From positions 1 through 41,298 of the forward strand of contig CALCQV010000014.1 in assembly GCA_937894795.1 (NCBI GenBank): a DNA stretch of 41,298 bases, written 5' to 3'. The notes beneath the pieces were generated by a model. It did not search any database and was not told where the DNA came from. It worked only from the letters and a program-made list of their open reading frames with translations. The translations under genes and the position numbers were made by a program. Positions 1 through 8,195 of this stretch are shown here, piece by piece; positions within the stretch are counted from its first letter, which is position 1; every line of letters begins with the position of its first letter. Origin of the DNA: an uncultured Bacteroidales bacterium (GTDB lineage: Bacteria; Bacteroidota; Bacteroidia; Bacteroidales; Lentimicrobiaceae).

Positions 1-58
1 CACTACGGCAACTTTGAGAGGGGTGATTGTTGATTAAATTTTTTCAAAACGTTTATCA

Positions 59-92
59 TTGGTTTTTATATTACTAAAATTGAATACTTTTG
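59..92 (+). promoter_or_regulatory. Promoter for the polysaccharide export operon
   Basis: TACTTTTG at 85-92 matches the Bacteroidota -7 consensus TAnnTTTG exactly. A TTG at 59-61 lies 23 bases upstream, at the long end of the usual -33 spacing. Transcription would begin near 97-100, giving a leader of about 95 bases before the start codon at 194. The match is seen in sequence; activity is inferred. Confidence 0.55.
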
Positions 93-143
93 CTTTGCCT
101 AACAATTGCAGTGTACTATTTTAGATTTGTCAACAAACTGCAG

Positions 144-171
144 AAGCATGAAAATAATGATTGACATGCTT
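144..171 (+). promoter_or_regulatory. Leader hairpin before the wza-like gene
   Basis: AAGCATG (144-150) and CATGCTT (165-171) form a 7-bp perfect inverted repeat with a 14-base AT-rich loop. The right arm runs into further T residues (172-174). It lies inside the predicted leader, 23 bases before the start codon. It could be a weak attenuator or a messenger-stabilising structure. Capsule operons of Bacteroides are controlled by antitermination in their leaders, but no UpxY-like gene is visible here. Confidence 0.35.
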
Positions 172-193
172 TTTCTAAATTAAAAGATTACGA

Positions 194-982
194 ATGAAAA
201 ACACACTTAAGACTGGTTCAACTTACCTGATTGTCTTCATAATAGCTACTTTAACTCTCAGTTCATGCATCTCGCAGAAAAAGACTGTTTACCTGCAAAA
301 TAAAAGCATGTTTTCAGCGGGTGCCAATACTTATGAGAATGATCTGGCAACCTATAAACTACAACCCGGCGATTTCCTGTATATAAATGTAACCAGTTTG
401 GATCCTAAAAACATGACCTCCTTTGAAGGTAATCAAAGAAACGATTACCAGATACAAAGTGAAATGGGCGTTTACCTGAAAAGTTATCAGGTAAGCGACT
501 CAGGCTTTATCAGGTTTCCTGTAATTGGCAAAGTTGAGGTTGTTGGTTTGTCAGTTAGTCAGGTTAGAGATAAACTACAGGGAATAATGGATGAGTTTTA
601 TCAATTGGCAACTATAACCGTTAAACTTGTCAACTTCCAGGTTAGTATTATGGGTGAGGTAAATCGCCCCGGCACATATGTTGTATATAACGACAGGCTT
701 AATATTTTTCAGGCCATCAGCCTTGGTGGTGATTTAACAAATTTCGGTAACCGTAAAGAGGTTAACATTATTCGAAAAACAAAAACCGGAGGTACCGAGA
801 TTCTTGAAGTGAATCTCTTATCTGATTCAATACTTGAATTACCCGGATTTTATCTGCAGCCTGATGATATTATTTATGTAAAACCAATGAGAAGTAAAAC
901 ATTTGCCTTTACCTCATTCCCGTATTCATTTGTATTATCAACTATTACAACTACACTTGTGGTAATTAACTTTTTTAAATAA
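194..982 (+). CDS. Polysaccharide export outer-membrane lipoprotein (Wza/BexD-like)
   Basis: This is a polysaccharide export protein of the outer-membrane auxiliary family, expected to form the outer-membrane channel through which capsule or exopolysaccharide leaves the cell. Residues 1-24 form a lipoprotein signal peptide ending in LSSC, with Cys25 the lipidated residue. The Poly_export core follows at about 50-135, beginning near YKLQPGDFLYINV, then an SLBB-type segment at about 145-235 containing VSIMGEVNRPGTY. The last 25 residues are hydrophobic, like the C-terminal helix of Wza that crosses the outer membrane. Length 262 aa is normal for Bacteroidota members. The wzc-like gene follows after 8 bases, so the two are almost certainly co-transcribed. 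The exported polymer cannot be told from these two genes. Confidence 0.92.
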   Translation: MKNTLKTGSTYLIVFIIATLTLSSCISQKKTVYLQNKSMFSAGANTYENDLATYKLQPGDFLYINVTSLDPKNMTSFEGNQRNDYQIQSEMGVYLKSYQVSDSGFIRFPVIGKVEVVGLSVSQVRDKLQGIMDEFYQLATITVKLVNFQVSIMGEVNRPGTYVVYNDRLNIFQAISLGGDLTNFGNRKEVNIIRKTKTGGTEILEVNLLSDSILELPGFYLQPDDIIYVKPMRSKTFAFTSFPYSFVLSTITTTLVVINFFK

Positions 983-990
983 GATTATTA

Positions 991-3450
991 GTGGACAATT
1001 ATAATACTGAGTTAAACGAAGAGGTTATTGACCTCAAGCAAATATTCTTCAAATTCCTAAAATACTGGTACTTATTTATAATAGCCATTATTTTATCACT
1101 TGCTGTAGCCTACCTGTTCAATAAGTTCTCAAAACCTATTTATAAGGTCAGCACAACTATCCTGATAAAGGATGAAAAATCAGCATTTGATGCCCAGGCA
1201 TTGCTGGGGTTGGGCAACCTTAAAAATGCACAAAGCATAGAAAATGAAATTGGAGTATTAAAATCCAGATCATTGATTACCCGTGCTATAAGATCACAAA
1301 ACTTCGATATATCCTATTTTTCAGAGGAGAATTTCATTACTCAGGAGCTATATGACCAATCGCCCTTTACAGTTGTGTTTGACACGTTATTCCCGCAACC
1401 CGCAGGTATGAGGTTCAATATTACCGTTAAAAATAATACAGAATATAGTTTAACCGCCGAAGGAGAGAAAGCCTCCTCATACTATTATACACATACCAGG
1501 CAGGACATACCAATAAACGAGCCTATAAATATAAATGGCAAATACAAATTCGGGCAGGAGGTCAAGGGCAAGTATCATAACTTCAAAGTTATTCTCAATC
1601 ACCATTTCAATCCTGAAAAGCATGTAAATACAAAAATGTTCTTTGCATTCAACAAGATTGAAGACCTCACCAAGGAGTTTAGCAATTTTATCATCGAACC
1701 CATTAACAGGGAAGCCTCTATTGTAGAAATATCACTGCAAAGTAACAATGTACAGAAAGCCTCCGACTTTTTGAATGCTCTTACAACCGAATACCTTGAA
1801 AGGAGTCTGGAGAAGAAGAATCAAATTGCCACAAACACTATACTTTTCATTGATGAGCAGCTTTTGGGAATCACTGATTCCCTGCAAATTGCCGAGAGTG
1901 ACTTGCAGCAATTCAGAACTACAAACGAGGTGATGGACCTGGACTTTCAATCACAGCAGGTATTCCAGACCATGGAAGACCTTGAAAAGCAGAAGGCTGA
2001 GTTGATAGTCAAGAATCAGTATTATAATTACCTGAGTGACTACTTGAAAAGCAACCGGAATGACTTGACGGGGCTTACCGTCCCCTCCTCAATGGGAATT
2101 GAAGATCCGGTTCTTACAAGGCTCATTACTGATTTAACATCCCTTTATGCTGAACGGGGTGAAGCAAGATTGATGGCAAAAGATAAAAATCCAATCATTT
2201 CATCATTCGATCAACGTATTGATGTAAATAAGAAAACTCTGGCCGAGAATATCAGGAATATCATCAATACTTCAAACATTGCCATAAGGGATATTGACAG
2301 ACGAATAAATGCCATGTCAGGTAAGATTAACCAACTTCCAACAACCCAACGTATGCTGTTTGGCATTGAAAGGAAATTTAAACTCAATGATGCCATTTAT
2401 ACCTTCCTTTTGGAAAAACGTTCAGATGCACAGATAACCAGAGCATCAAATATGCCCGATAATGAGGTACTTGATATAGCTGATCCGCTCGAAATGTTGC
2501 CGGTACTTCCAAAAAAAACCCTCAATTACACCATTGCGCTTCTAATAGGCATCATACTACCTATTGGATATATACTCGGCAAAGATTATCTGAATGACAA
2601 GATCATGGATAAGAAGGATATTGAAAAGATTACCTCCTTACCCATTGTAGGGCATGTGATTCATAGCTCCAAGAGCAGCAAACTGGTTGTGGCTGAATTC
2701 CCCAAATCATCAATTGCTGAATCATTCAGATTAATAAGGACCAATCTGCAGTATTTTACGAAAAACAAAGAGAAACAGGTAATACTCATTACTTCTACCA
2801 TGGTAAATGAAGGAAAAACCTTCACATCAATGAATGTGGCCTCCATTTTTGCCTTATATGGAAAGAGAACCTTGATTGTAGGATATGACCTGAGAAAACC
2901 AAAGATATATCAGGACTTCGGGCTCTCAAATACTTTGGGAATAAGCTCATATCTTATAAATAAATGCACGCTTGATGAGATTATACAAAAAACATCACTT
3001 CAGAACCTTGATTTTATTGCCGCCGGTCCAATACCTCCCAATCCTGCAGAATTAATTGCATCACCAAAAAATGATGAGCTTATTGATCAACTCAAACAGA
3101 TGTATGATTTCATTATCATTGACACACCTCCTGTTGGTATTGTTACTGATGCCTTCCTTCTAATGAAAAATTCAGATGTAAACGTATTTGTTACCCGTCA
3201 GGCATTTACTGTTAAAAAGATATTCGAAACCATTATAACTGACATTGAAAAACGCGAGTTAAAGGATATTGCCATACTTATCAATGATGTCAAGTACGAG
3301 AATAACAGCTACGGTTACGGATACGGTAATGGTTATGGTTATGGTTACGGCTATGGATATGGCGACGGACATGGCTATTATACGGATGATGAAACGGAAG
3401 AACCAGGAAAACGCAAGAAAAAAAGAAAAAGTAAGAAAATCATCGGTTAA
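991..3450 (+). CDS. Wzc/GumC-family polysaccharide co-polymerase and tyrosine autokinase
   Basis: Inner-membrane chain-length regulator fused to a BY-kinase. It starts with GTG, 8 bases after the exporter stop. TM1 is at about 26-44, a long periplasmic Wzz/GNVR region with coiled-coil segments follows, and TM2 comes after LPVLPKK near residue 500. The cytoplasmic kinase shows a Walker A with Lys609 (STMVNEGKT), a Walker A' with Asp633 (GYDLRKP) and a Walker B with Asp711 (IIIDTPP). The Walker A has VN where PG is common, but keeps GKT. Residues 774-797 form a tail of alternating Tyr and Gly with ten tyrosines, then an acidic patch and a Lys/Arg-rich end. Tyrosine clusters at this place are the autophosphorylation sites in Wzc. 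Cycling of phosphorylation normally controls polymer length and export through the Wza partner. A terminator lies directly downstream. Confidence 0.93.
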   Translation: MDNYNTELNEEVIDLKQIFFKFLKYWYLFIIAIILSLAVAYLFNKFSKPIYKVSTTILIKDEKSAFDAQALLGLGNLKNAQSIENEIGVLKSRSLITRAIRSQNFDISYFSEENFITQELYDQSPFTVVFDTLFPQPAGMRFNITVKNNTEYSLTAEGEKASSYYYTHTRQDIPINEPININGKYKFGQEVKGKYHNFKVILNHHFNPEKHVNTKMFFAFNKIEDLTKEFSNFIIEPINREASIVEISLQSNNVQKASDFLNALTTEYLERSLEKKNQIATNTILFIDEQLLGITDSLQIAESDLQQFRTTNEVMDLDFQSQQVFQTMEDLEKQKAELIVKNQYYNYLSDYLKSNRNDLTGLTVPSSMGIEDPVLTRLITDLTSLYAERGEARLMAKDKNPIISSFDQRIDVNKKTLAENIRNIINTSNIAIRDIDRRINAMSGKINQLPTTQRMLFGIERKFKLNDAIYTFLLEKRSDAQITRASNMPDNEVLDIADPLEMLPVLPKKTLNYTIALLIGIILPIGYILGKDYLNDKIMDKKDIEKITSLPIVGHVIHSSKSSKLVVAEFPKSSIAESFRLIRTNLQYFTKNKEKQVILITSTMVNEGKTFTSMNVASIFALYGKRTLIVGYDLRKPKIYQDFGLSNTLGISSYLINKCTLDEIIQKTSLQNLDFIAAGPIPPNPAELIASPKNDELIDQLKQMYDFIIIDTPPVGIVTDAFLLMKNSDVNVFVTRQAFTVKKIFETIITDIEKRELKDIAILINDVKYENNSYGYGYGNGYGYGYGYGYGDGHGYYTDDETEEPGKRKKKRKSKKIIG

Positions 3451-3458
3451 CAGATAAT

Positions 3459-3489
3459 AAGCCACGGATTTCGTGGCTTTTTCATTTTT
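3459..3489 (+). terminator. Rho-independent terminator after the wzc-like gene
   Basis: AAGCCACG (3459-3466) pairs with CGTGGCTT (3472-3479) around a 5-base loop. A T-rich tract follows to 3489. It separates the export operon from the cysC operon. Confidence 0.85.
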
Positions 3490-3520
3490 GGACCTCTCAT
3501 AATACAATGGGAAATAGTAT

Positions 3521-3528
3521 TAAATTTG
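3521..3528 (+). promoter_or_regulatory. Candidate -7 box for the cysC operon
   Basis: TAAATTTG is an exact TAnnTTTG match, 47 bases before the cysC start and downstream of the terminator. No TTG lies at the usual -33 spacing, so only the -7 element is supported. The same octamer occurs before atpD. Confidence 0.4.
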
Positions 3529-3575
3529 CCCATTGATTACCAACAATATCAATATAATAAAACGGGACGAGAAAC

Positions 3576-4121
3576 GTGTTGAATCAAAGAGGTGTAGTAG
3601 TTTGGCTAAGCGGATTACCATGTTCAGGTAAAACAACCATTGGCTTAGGTTTGGAAAAAATTCTGGTTAAAGAGGGCTACATTGTCAGAATGCTTGATGG
3701 TGATATAACACGGAAAGGCATATGCAGCGATCTGGGGTTTTCTATCAATGACCGGAATGAGAACATACGAAGGGTATCAGAAATAGCCAGGCTTTTTGCT
3801 GAAAAAGATATCATTACGATTTGTGCTTTTATCACTCCTACTGAAAGTCTGCGCAAAATGGCCTTACATATTGTAGGCGAAAGTCAATTTATTAACGTAT
3901 TTGTTGATGCCCCTCTGGATATTTGTGAACTGCGTGACGTAAAAGGAATGTATAAAAAAGCACGCAAAGGAGAAATTAGTGATTTCACCGGAGTAAGCGC
4001 ACCCTTTGAAATACCATCAAACCCTGATATTATACTCAGTACTGCTGATTTTAATCCTCAACAAAGCATCACAGAACTCTATGATTATTTGTTGCCCATA
4101 ATTGAACGTAATGAAAAGTAG
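3576..4121 (+). CDS. cysC: Adenylylsulfate kinase
   Basis: Phosphorylates adenosine 5'-phosphosulfate (APS) with ATP to give PAPS, the sulfate donor for sulfotransferases and for PAPS reductase. The P-loop is GLPCSGKT at 13-20, followed by LDGD at 40-43, the family stretch LGFSINDRNENIRR, and KARKGEISDFTG. The usual FISP(Y/F)R-like motif reads FITPTESLR here, so the Ser that is phosphorylated in E. coli CysC is Thr. The start is GTG at 3576; TTG at 3579 is a close alternative. Length 181 aa is slightly short for the family but all core motifs are present. The end overlaps the cysD start by 11 bases. Order cysC-cysD-cysN differs from the E. coli cysDNC order. Confidence 0.93.
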   Translation: MLNQRGVVVWLSGLPCSGKTTIGLGLEKILVKEGYIVRMLDGDITRKGICSDLGFSINDRNENIRRVSEIARLFAEKDIITICAFITPTESLRKMALHIVGESQFINVFVDAPLDICELRDVKGMYKKARKGEISDFTGVSAPFEIPSNPDIILSTADFNPQQSITELYDYLLPIIERNEK

Positions 4122-5019
4122 ATTTAATCTGACACATCTTGAAGAATTAGAATACGAGTCAATTTATGTAATTCGTGAGGTTGCCGCACAATTTGAAAGG
4201 CCTGTCCTCCTCTTTTCAGGAGGCAAAGATTCCATTGTGATGACTCATCTTGCGGTGAAAGCATTTTGGCCTGCAAAACTGCCTTTCCCTCTCCTACACA
4301 TTGATACCGGCCATAATTTTGAAGAAACCATAGTTTATCGTGATAATCTAATAAAGGAAATTGGAGCCACATTGTATGTCGGTTCTGTTCAGGAGAGTAT
4401 TGATAAAGGCAGAGTGGTTGAAGAAACAGGTGTAAACGCAAGCCGGAATATACTTCAAACCACCACTCTTCTTGACACTATTGAAAAATACAAGTTTGAT
4501 GCTGCCATGGGTGGGGGACGCCGGGATGAGGAAAAAGCAAGAGCCAAGGAACGCTTTTTCTCACACCGTGATGAATTTGGCCAATGGGATCCTAAAAATC
4601 AAAGACCTGAACTCTGGAATATCTTCAATGGCCGTAAAAACCCGGGTGAACACTTCAGGGTTTTTCCAATCAGCAATTGGACAGAAATGGATGTTTGGCA
4701 GTACATCATGAAGGAGCAAATTGAATTGCCCAGTCTCTACTTCACTCATCAAAGAGAAGTTTTTCACCGTGATGGACAATGGTTGGCTAAGGCACCCTTT
4801 ATGAAACTGAAAGACTCAGAATTCTATGAAACCAAGACGGTGAGATGCCGCACAATTGGAGACATCTCCTGCACAGGATTAACACTCTCAACGGCCAATA
4901 CAATTGAAGATATCATTAATGAAATAGCAGCAACACGAATTACAGAACGAGGTGGCCGAGCTGATGATATGCGCTCTGAAGCTGCTATGGAAGACAGAAA
5001 AAAGGAAGGATACTTTTAA
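4111..5019 (+). CDS. cysD: Sulfate adenylyltransferase small subunit
   Basis: Catalytic subunit of ATP sulfurylase, which forms APS from ATP and sulfate in the cytoplasm together with the GTPase CysN. The PP-loop SGGKDS is at 36-41, and MGGGRRDEEKARAKER and the CysD ending EAAMEDRKKEGYF are intact. I start it at ATG 4111 (302 aa). A TTG at 4102 would add three residues but is less likely. The 11-base overlap with cysC suggests translational coupling. The protein is full length and looks functional. Confidence 0.95.
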   Translation: MKSRFNLTHLEELEYESIYVIREVAAQFERPVLLFSGGKDSIVMTHLAVKAFWPAKLPFPLLHIDTGHNFEETIVYRDNLIKEIGATLYVGSVQESIDKGRVVEETGVNASRNILQTTTLLDTIEKYKFDAAMGGGRRDEEKARAKERFFSHRDEFGQWDPKNQRPELWNIFNGRKNPGEHFRVFPISNWTEMDVWQYIMKEQIELPSLYFTHQREVFHRDGQWLAKAPFMKLKDSEFYETKTVRCRTIGDISCTGLTLSTANTIEDIINEIAATRITERGGRADDMRSEAAMEDRKKEGYF

Positions 5020-5101
5020 AAGGTTCCTTCTCGGTGATTTCACTATTTCGCTTCACAATGTTGATTACTTTTAATAATTGCATTTTTTGAATTCCTTACT
5101 T

Positions 5102-6373
5102 ATGACTGAATTTTCAACAAAAGGATACCTGGATATGGAACTACTGCGATTCACTACCGCAGGAAGTGTAGACGATGGTAAAAGTACTTTGATTGGCAGG
5201 TTGCTCTATGACAGTAAATCAATATTTGAAGACCAGCTTGAAGCAATCAAGAGAGCAAGCATACGCCGCGGAAATGAGCATGTTGACCTTGCTTTATTGA
5301 CTGACGGCCTTAGGGCTGAACGTGAACAGGGAATCACAATAGATGTTGCTTACAGATACTTTGCAACCCCAAAACGAAAATTCATCATTGCTGATACCCC
5401 GGGACATATACAGTATACCCGAAATATGGTTACCGGTGCATCAACCGCCAATGCCGCCATTATATTGATTGATGCCCGCAATGGAGTGACTGAACAAACC
5501 TGCAGACATTCATATATTGCTTCCCTGCTTAAAATACCTCATATTATTGTTTGCATTAACAAAATGGACCTTCTTGATTTTAGTGAGGAAGTCTACAATT
5601 CAATCAAATCTGAATATATTGAATTCAGAAAAAAACTCGATCTATCCGATATTTCGATTGTTCCAATAAGTGCTTTGCTGGGCGACAATGTAGTTGAATC
5701 ATCTGCTAATATGCCATGGTATAAAGGTGGAACACTCCTCAATGTACTGGAAAATATTGAAATTGGCAATGATCATAATCTTACTGATGCGAGATTCCCG
5801 GTTCAATATGTAATCAGGCCATTATCAGATGAATACCATGATTACCGGGGTTATGCCGGAAGAGTTGCCGGTGGTGTGTTCAAACCTGGTGATGATGTGG
5901 TGGTATTACCATCAATGCAAAGAAGCAGAGTTAAATCTATCGATATCTATAAAGGAAGCATTCAGGAGGCATTCCCTCCATTAACAGTGACTTTAACATT
6001 GGAAGATGATATTGATATCAGCAGGGGTGATATGTTGGTGAAGCCCGACAATCAACCAACGGTTTCACAGGAATTTGATGTAATGATGTGCTGGATGAGT
6101 GAAAAGCCCCTCCAACTCAATGGCAAGTATGCTCTGAAACACACTACCAATGAAGTAAGGTGCCTGATAAAGGAGGTCAGGTATAAGGTAAATGTCAATA
6201 ATATGGAGCAAACACCTGATGGTAATGTTGGCCTGAATGATATAGCATGTGTCAGGATTAAAACTACAAAGCCGGTCTTCATTGATTCATATCGTGTAAA
6301 CCGCCGGACAGGAGCAATGATTATCATTGATGAAGCCACCAACAATACTGTTGGCGTGGGTATGGTAATTTAA
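5102..6373 (+). CDS. cysN: Sulfate adenylyltransferase large subunit (GTPase)
   Basis: Regulatory GTPase of ATP sulfurylase; GTP hydrolysis drives the unfavourable synthesis of APS by CysD. Elongation-factor-type G motifs are clear: GSVDDGKST at 21-29, DTPGH and NKMD, with EF-Tu-like beta-barrel domains 2 and 3 after them. I choose ATG 5102, giving 423 aa, because the family homology begins at YLDMELLRFTTAG shortly after it; the upstream TTG at 5078 lies in a non-conserved stretch. The CysC domain that is fused to CysN in some bacteria is absent, consistent with the separate cysC here. An 82-base gap separates it from cysD, and mrdA follows after 15 bases. Confidence 0.95.
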   Translation: MTEFSTKGYLDMELLRFTTAGSVDDGKSTLIGRLLYDSKSIFEDQLEAIKRASIRRGNEHVDLALLTDGLRAEREQGITIDVAYRYFATPKRKFIIADTPGHIQYTRNMVTGASTANAAIILIDARNGVTEQTCRHSYIASLLKIPHIIVCINKMDLLDFSEEVYNSIKSEYIEFRKKLDLSDISIVPISALLGDNVVESSANMPWYKGGTLLNVLENIEIGNDHNLTDARFPVQYVIRPLSDEYHDYRGYAGRVAGGVFKPGDDVVVLPSMQRSRVKSIDIYKGSIQEAFPPLTVTLTLEDDIDISRGDMLVKPDNQPTVSQEFDVMMCWMSEKPLQLNGKYALKHTTNEVRCLIKEVRYKVNVNNMEQTPDGNVGLNDIACVRIKTTKPVFIDSYRVNRRTGAMIIIDEATNNTVGVGMVI

Positions 6374-6388
6374 ATCAATCTCGGGGAA

Positions 6389-8194
6389 ATGGCACAAAGA
6401 TCAAATGTATCGCGTCAGCAAACGATAATAGCTATATTCCTCGTCATTGGTGTTATTTATATTACACGGCTGTTTTACATACAGGTCATTGACGACAGTT
6501 ACACACTATCAGCAAACAACAATGTATTAAGGTATGTAACACAATATCCTGCACGCGGCTTGGTATATGATCGCAATGGCAAGCTATTGGTATATAATGA
6601 AGCTGTTTATGATTTGATGGTTTTACCTGCTCAGGTTAAAGAAATAGACACTGCCGAATTTTGTTCCCTGTTGCAGATTCCAATAGAAGGATTCCGTGAA
6701 CGACTTGATAAGGCTAAGAAGTATTCACGCTATAAACCAAGCTTATTTGAAAAGCAAATTTCGAAAGAAACCTATGGTTATCTGGAAGAAAAAATGTACA
6801 GGTATAAAGGTTTCTTTGTTCAGCCACGAACGCTCAGAAAATATCCAAAACCTATAGGAGCACACCTTTTTGGTTATGTAGGCGAAGTAACACAAGGCGT
6901 TATTGATAAAAACCCATACTATAAATCAGGCGATTATATTGGTATTAGTGGTATTGAAAAAGCATACGAAGAGATATTGCGAGGGAAGAAGGGACTAAAA
7001 ATAAAGATGGTTGATGTGCATAACCGCGAGGTGGGTAGTTATGCAGAAGGGAAATATGATACTGTTTCAGTTACCGGCCAGGATCTCTACTTAAGCATTG
7101 ACGGAGATCTGCAAGAGTATGGCGAAATGCTCATGGCCGGGAAAATGGGAAGTGTAGTAGCCATTGAACCATCATCTGGTGAAATTCTGGCATTTCTTTC
7201 AAGCCCTACTTATGACCCAAATTTATTAGTTGGCCGGGTGAGAGGCCATAATTTTAAATTATTATCGGAAGATCCTGTTAAGCCCTTATTAAACAGGGCA
7301 TTAATGGGCGCCTATCCACCAGGGTCAACCTTCAAAATGGTCAATGACCTCATTGGTTTGCAAGAAGGCTTGTTAACTGTGAATACTCACTACTTTTGCC
7401 AGGGACCCGGCTCATCACCCATACGTTGCACCCACAATCACCAATCACCACTGGATGTTTATGTTGCAATACAACAATCGTGCAATCCATTCCACTGGCA
7501 GGTATTCAGGTCCATTATCAATAGTGCAGGACACGGCAGCCTTAGAGATAACTATGTTTCATGGCGTAAGCATGTGATGAGTCTGGGATTTGGTGAAAAA
7601 CTAGGCACTGATATGCAATTTGAACTTTCAGGTAATATTCCATCGGCCGAAACCTTTGACAAGATATATGGCAGAGGGCACTGGAATGCAATGACCGTAC
7701 GTTCCCTTTCAATTGGTCAGGGTGAAATTCTGGTCACCCCGTTACAATTGGCCAATTTTGCTGCGGTACTGTCAAACAGAGGGACTTATATTGAACCACA
7801 TGTGGTTAGAACGATTGGAAATCAAAAAACCTTAGGCACCAGGTTCAAACAACATCATTCAACCATTGATAGAGACCATTTTGAGGTAGCTGTTGAAGGT
7901 ATGCGACAGGTGGCAACACTTGGAACCGCCAAATGGTATCAGATAGAAGGTATTACAATGTGCGGAAAAACAGGTACTGCTGAAAATCCACATGGTGATG
8001 ACCACTCTCTGTTTATGGCATTTGCACCAGCTGACAATCCCAAGATTGCTATTGCAGTTGTTATTGAAAATGCCGGATTTGGATCAACATGGGCTTTGCC
8101 TATTGCTTCACTGATGATTGAGAAATATCTGACAGGGACAGTCAAACGTACTGAGATAGAAGAAAAAATGAAGACAACTAATCTGATAAATTAA
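6389..8194 (+). CDS. mrdA: Penicillin-binding protein 2 (elongasome transpeptidase)
   Basis: Class B PBP that cross-links peptidoglycan during lateral wall growth, working with the glycosyltransferase RodA. One N-terminal membrane helix (about 12-30) precedes the PBP dimerisation/pedestal domain and the transpeptidase domain. The catalytic motifs are intact: STFK with nucleophile Ser313, SCN at 364-366, and KTG at 527-529. Length 601 aa is typical. The rodA start lies one base after its stop, the standard mrdA-rodA pairing. In many rods mreBCD precede this pair; here cysCDN take that position and no mre gene is in the window. Confidence 0.95.
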   Translation: MAQRSNVSRQQTIIAIFLVIGVIYITRLFYIQVIDDSYTLSANNNVLRYVTQYPARGLVYDRNGKLLVYNEAVYDLMVLPAQVKEIDTAEFCSLLQIPIEGFRERLDKAKKYSRYKPSLFEKQISKETYGYLEEKMYRYKGFFVQPRTLRKYPKPIGAHLFGYVGEVTQGVIDKNPYYKSGDYIGISGIEKAYEEILRGKKGLKIKMVDVHNREVGSYAEGKYDTVSVTGQDLYLSIDGDLQEYGEMLMAGKMGSVVAIEPSSGEILAFLSSPTYDPNLLVGRVRGHNFKLLSEDPVKPLLNRALMGAYPPGSTFKMVNDLIGLQEGLLTVNTHYFCQGPGSSPIRCTHNHQSPLDVYVAIQQSCNPFHWQVFRSIINSAGHGSLRDNYVSWRKHVMSLGFGEKLGTDMQFELSGNIPSAETFDKIYGRGHWNAMTVRSLSIGQGEILVTPLQLANFAAVLSNRGTYIEPHVVRTIGNQKTLGTRFKQHHSTIDRDHFEVAVEGMRQVATLGTAKWYQIEGITMCGKTGTAENPHGDDHSLFMAFAPADNPKIAIAVVIENAGFGSTWALPIASLMIEKYLTGTVKRTEIEEKMKTTNLIN

Positions 8195-8195
8195 G

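Noticed and set aside
3269..3507. Open frames on both strands over the Gly-Tyr tail of the wzc-like gene
   Set aside because: They are shadows of the repetitive tail: strings of Met/Val/Thr or Ile/Thr/Val with no family features, inside a strongly supported gene.
4102..4110. Upstream TTG start for cysD
   Set aside because: ATG at 4111 gives the normal N terminus. The extra three residues have no support.
5078..5101. Upstream TTG start for cysN
   Set aside because: Family similarity begins after ATG 5102. The eight added residues are unlike CysN.
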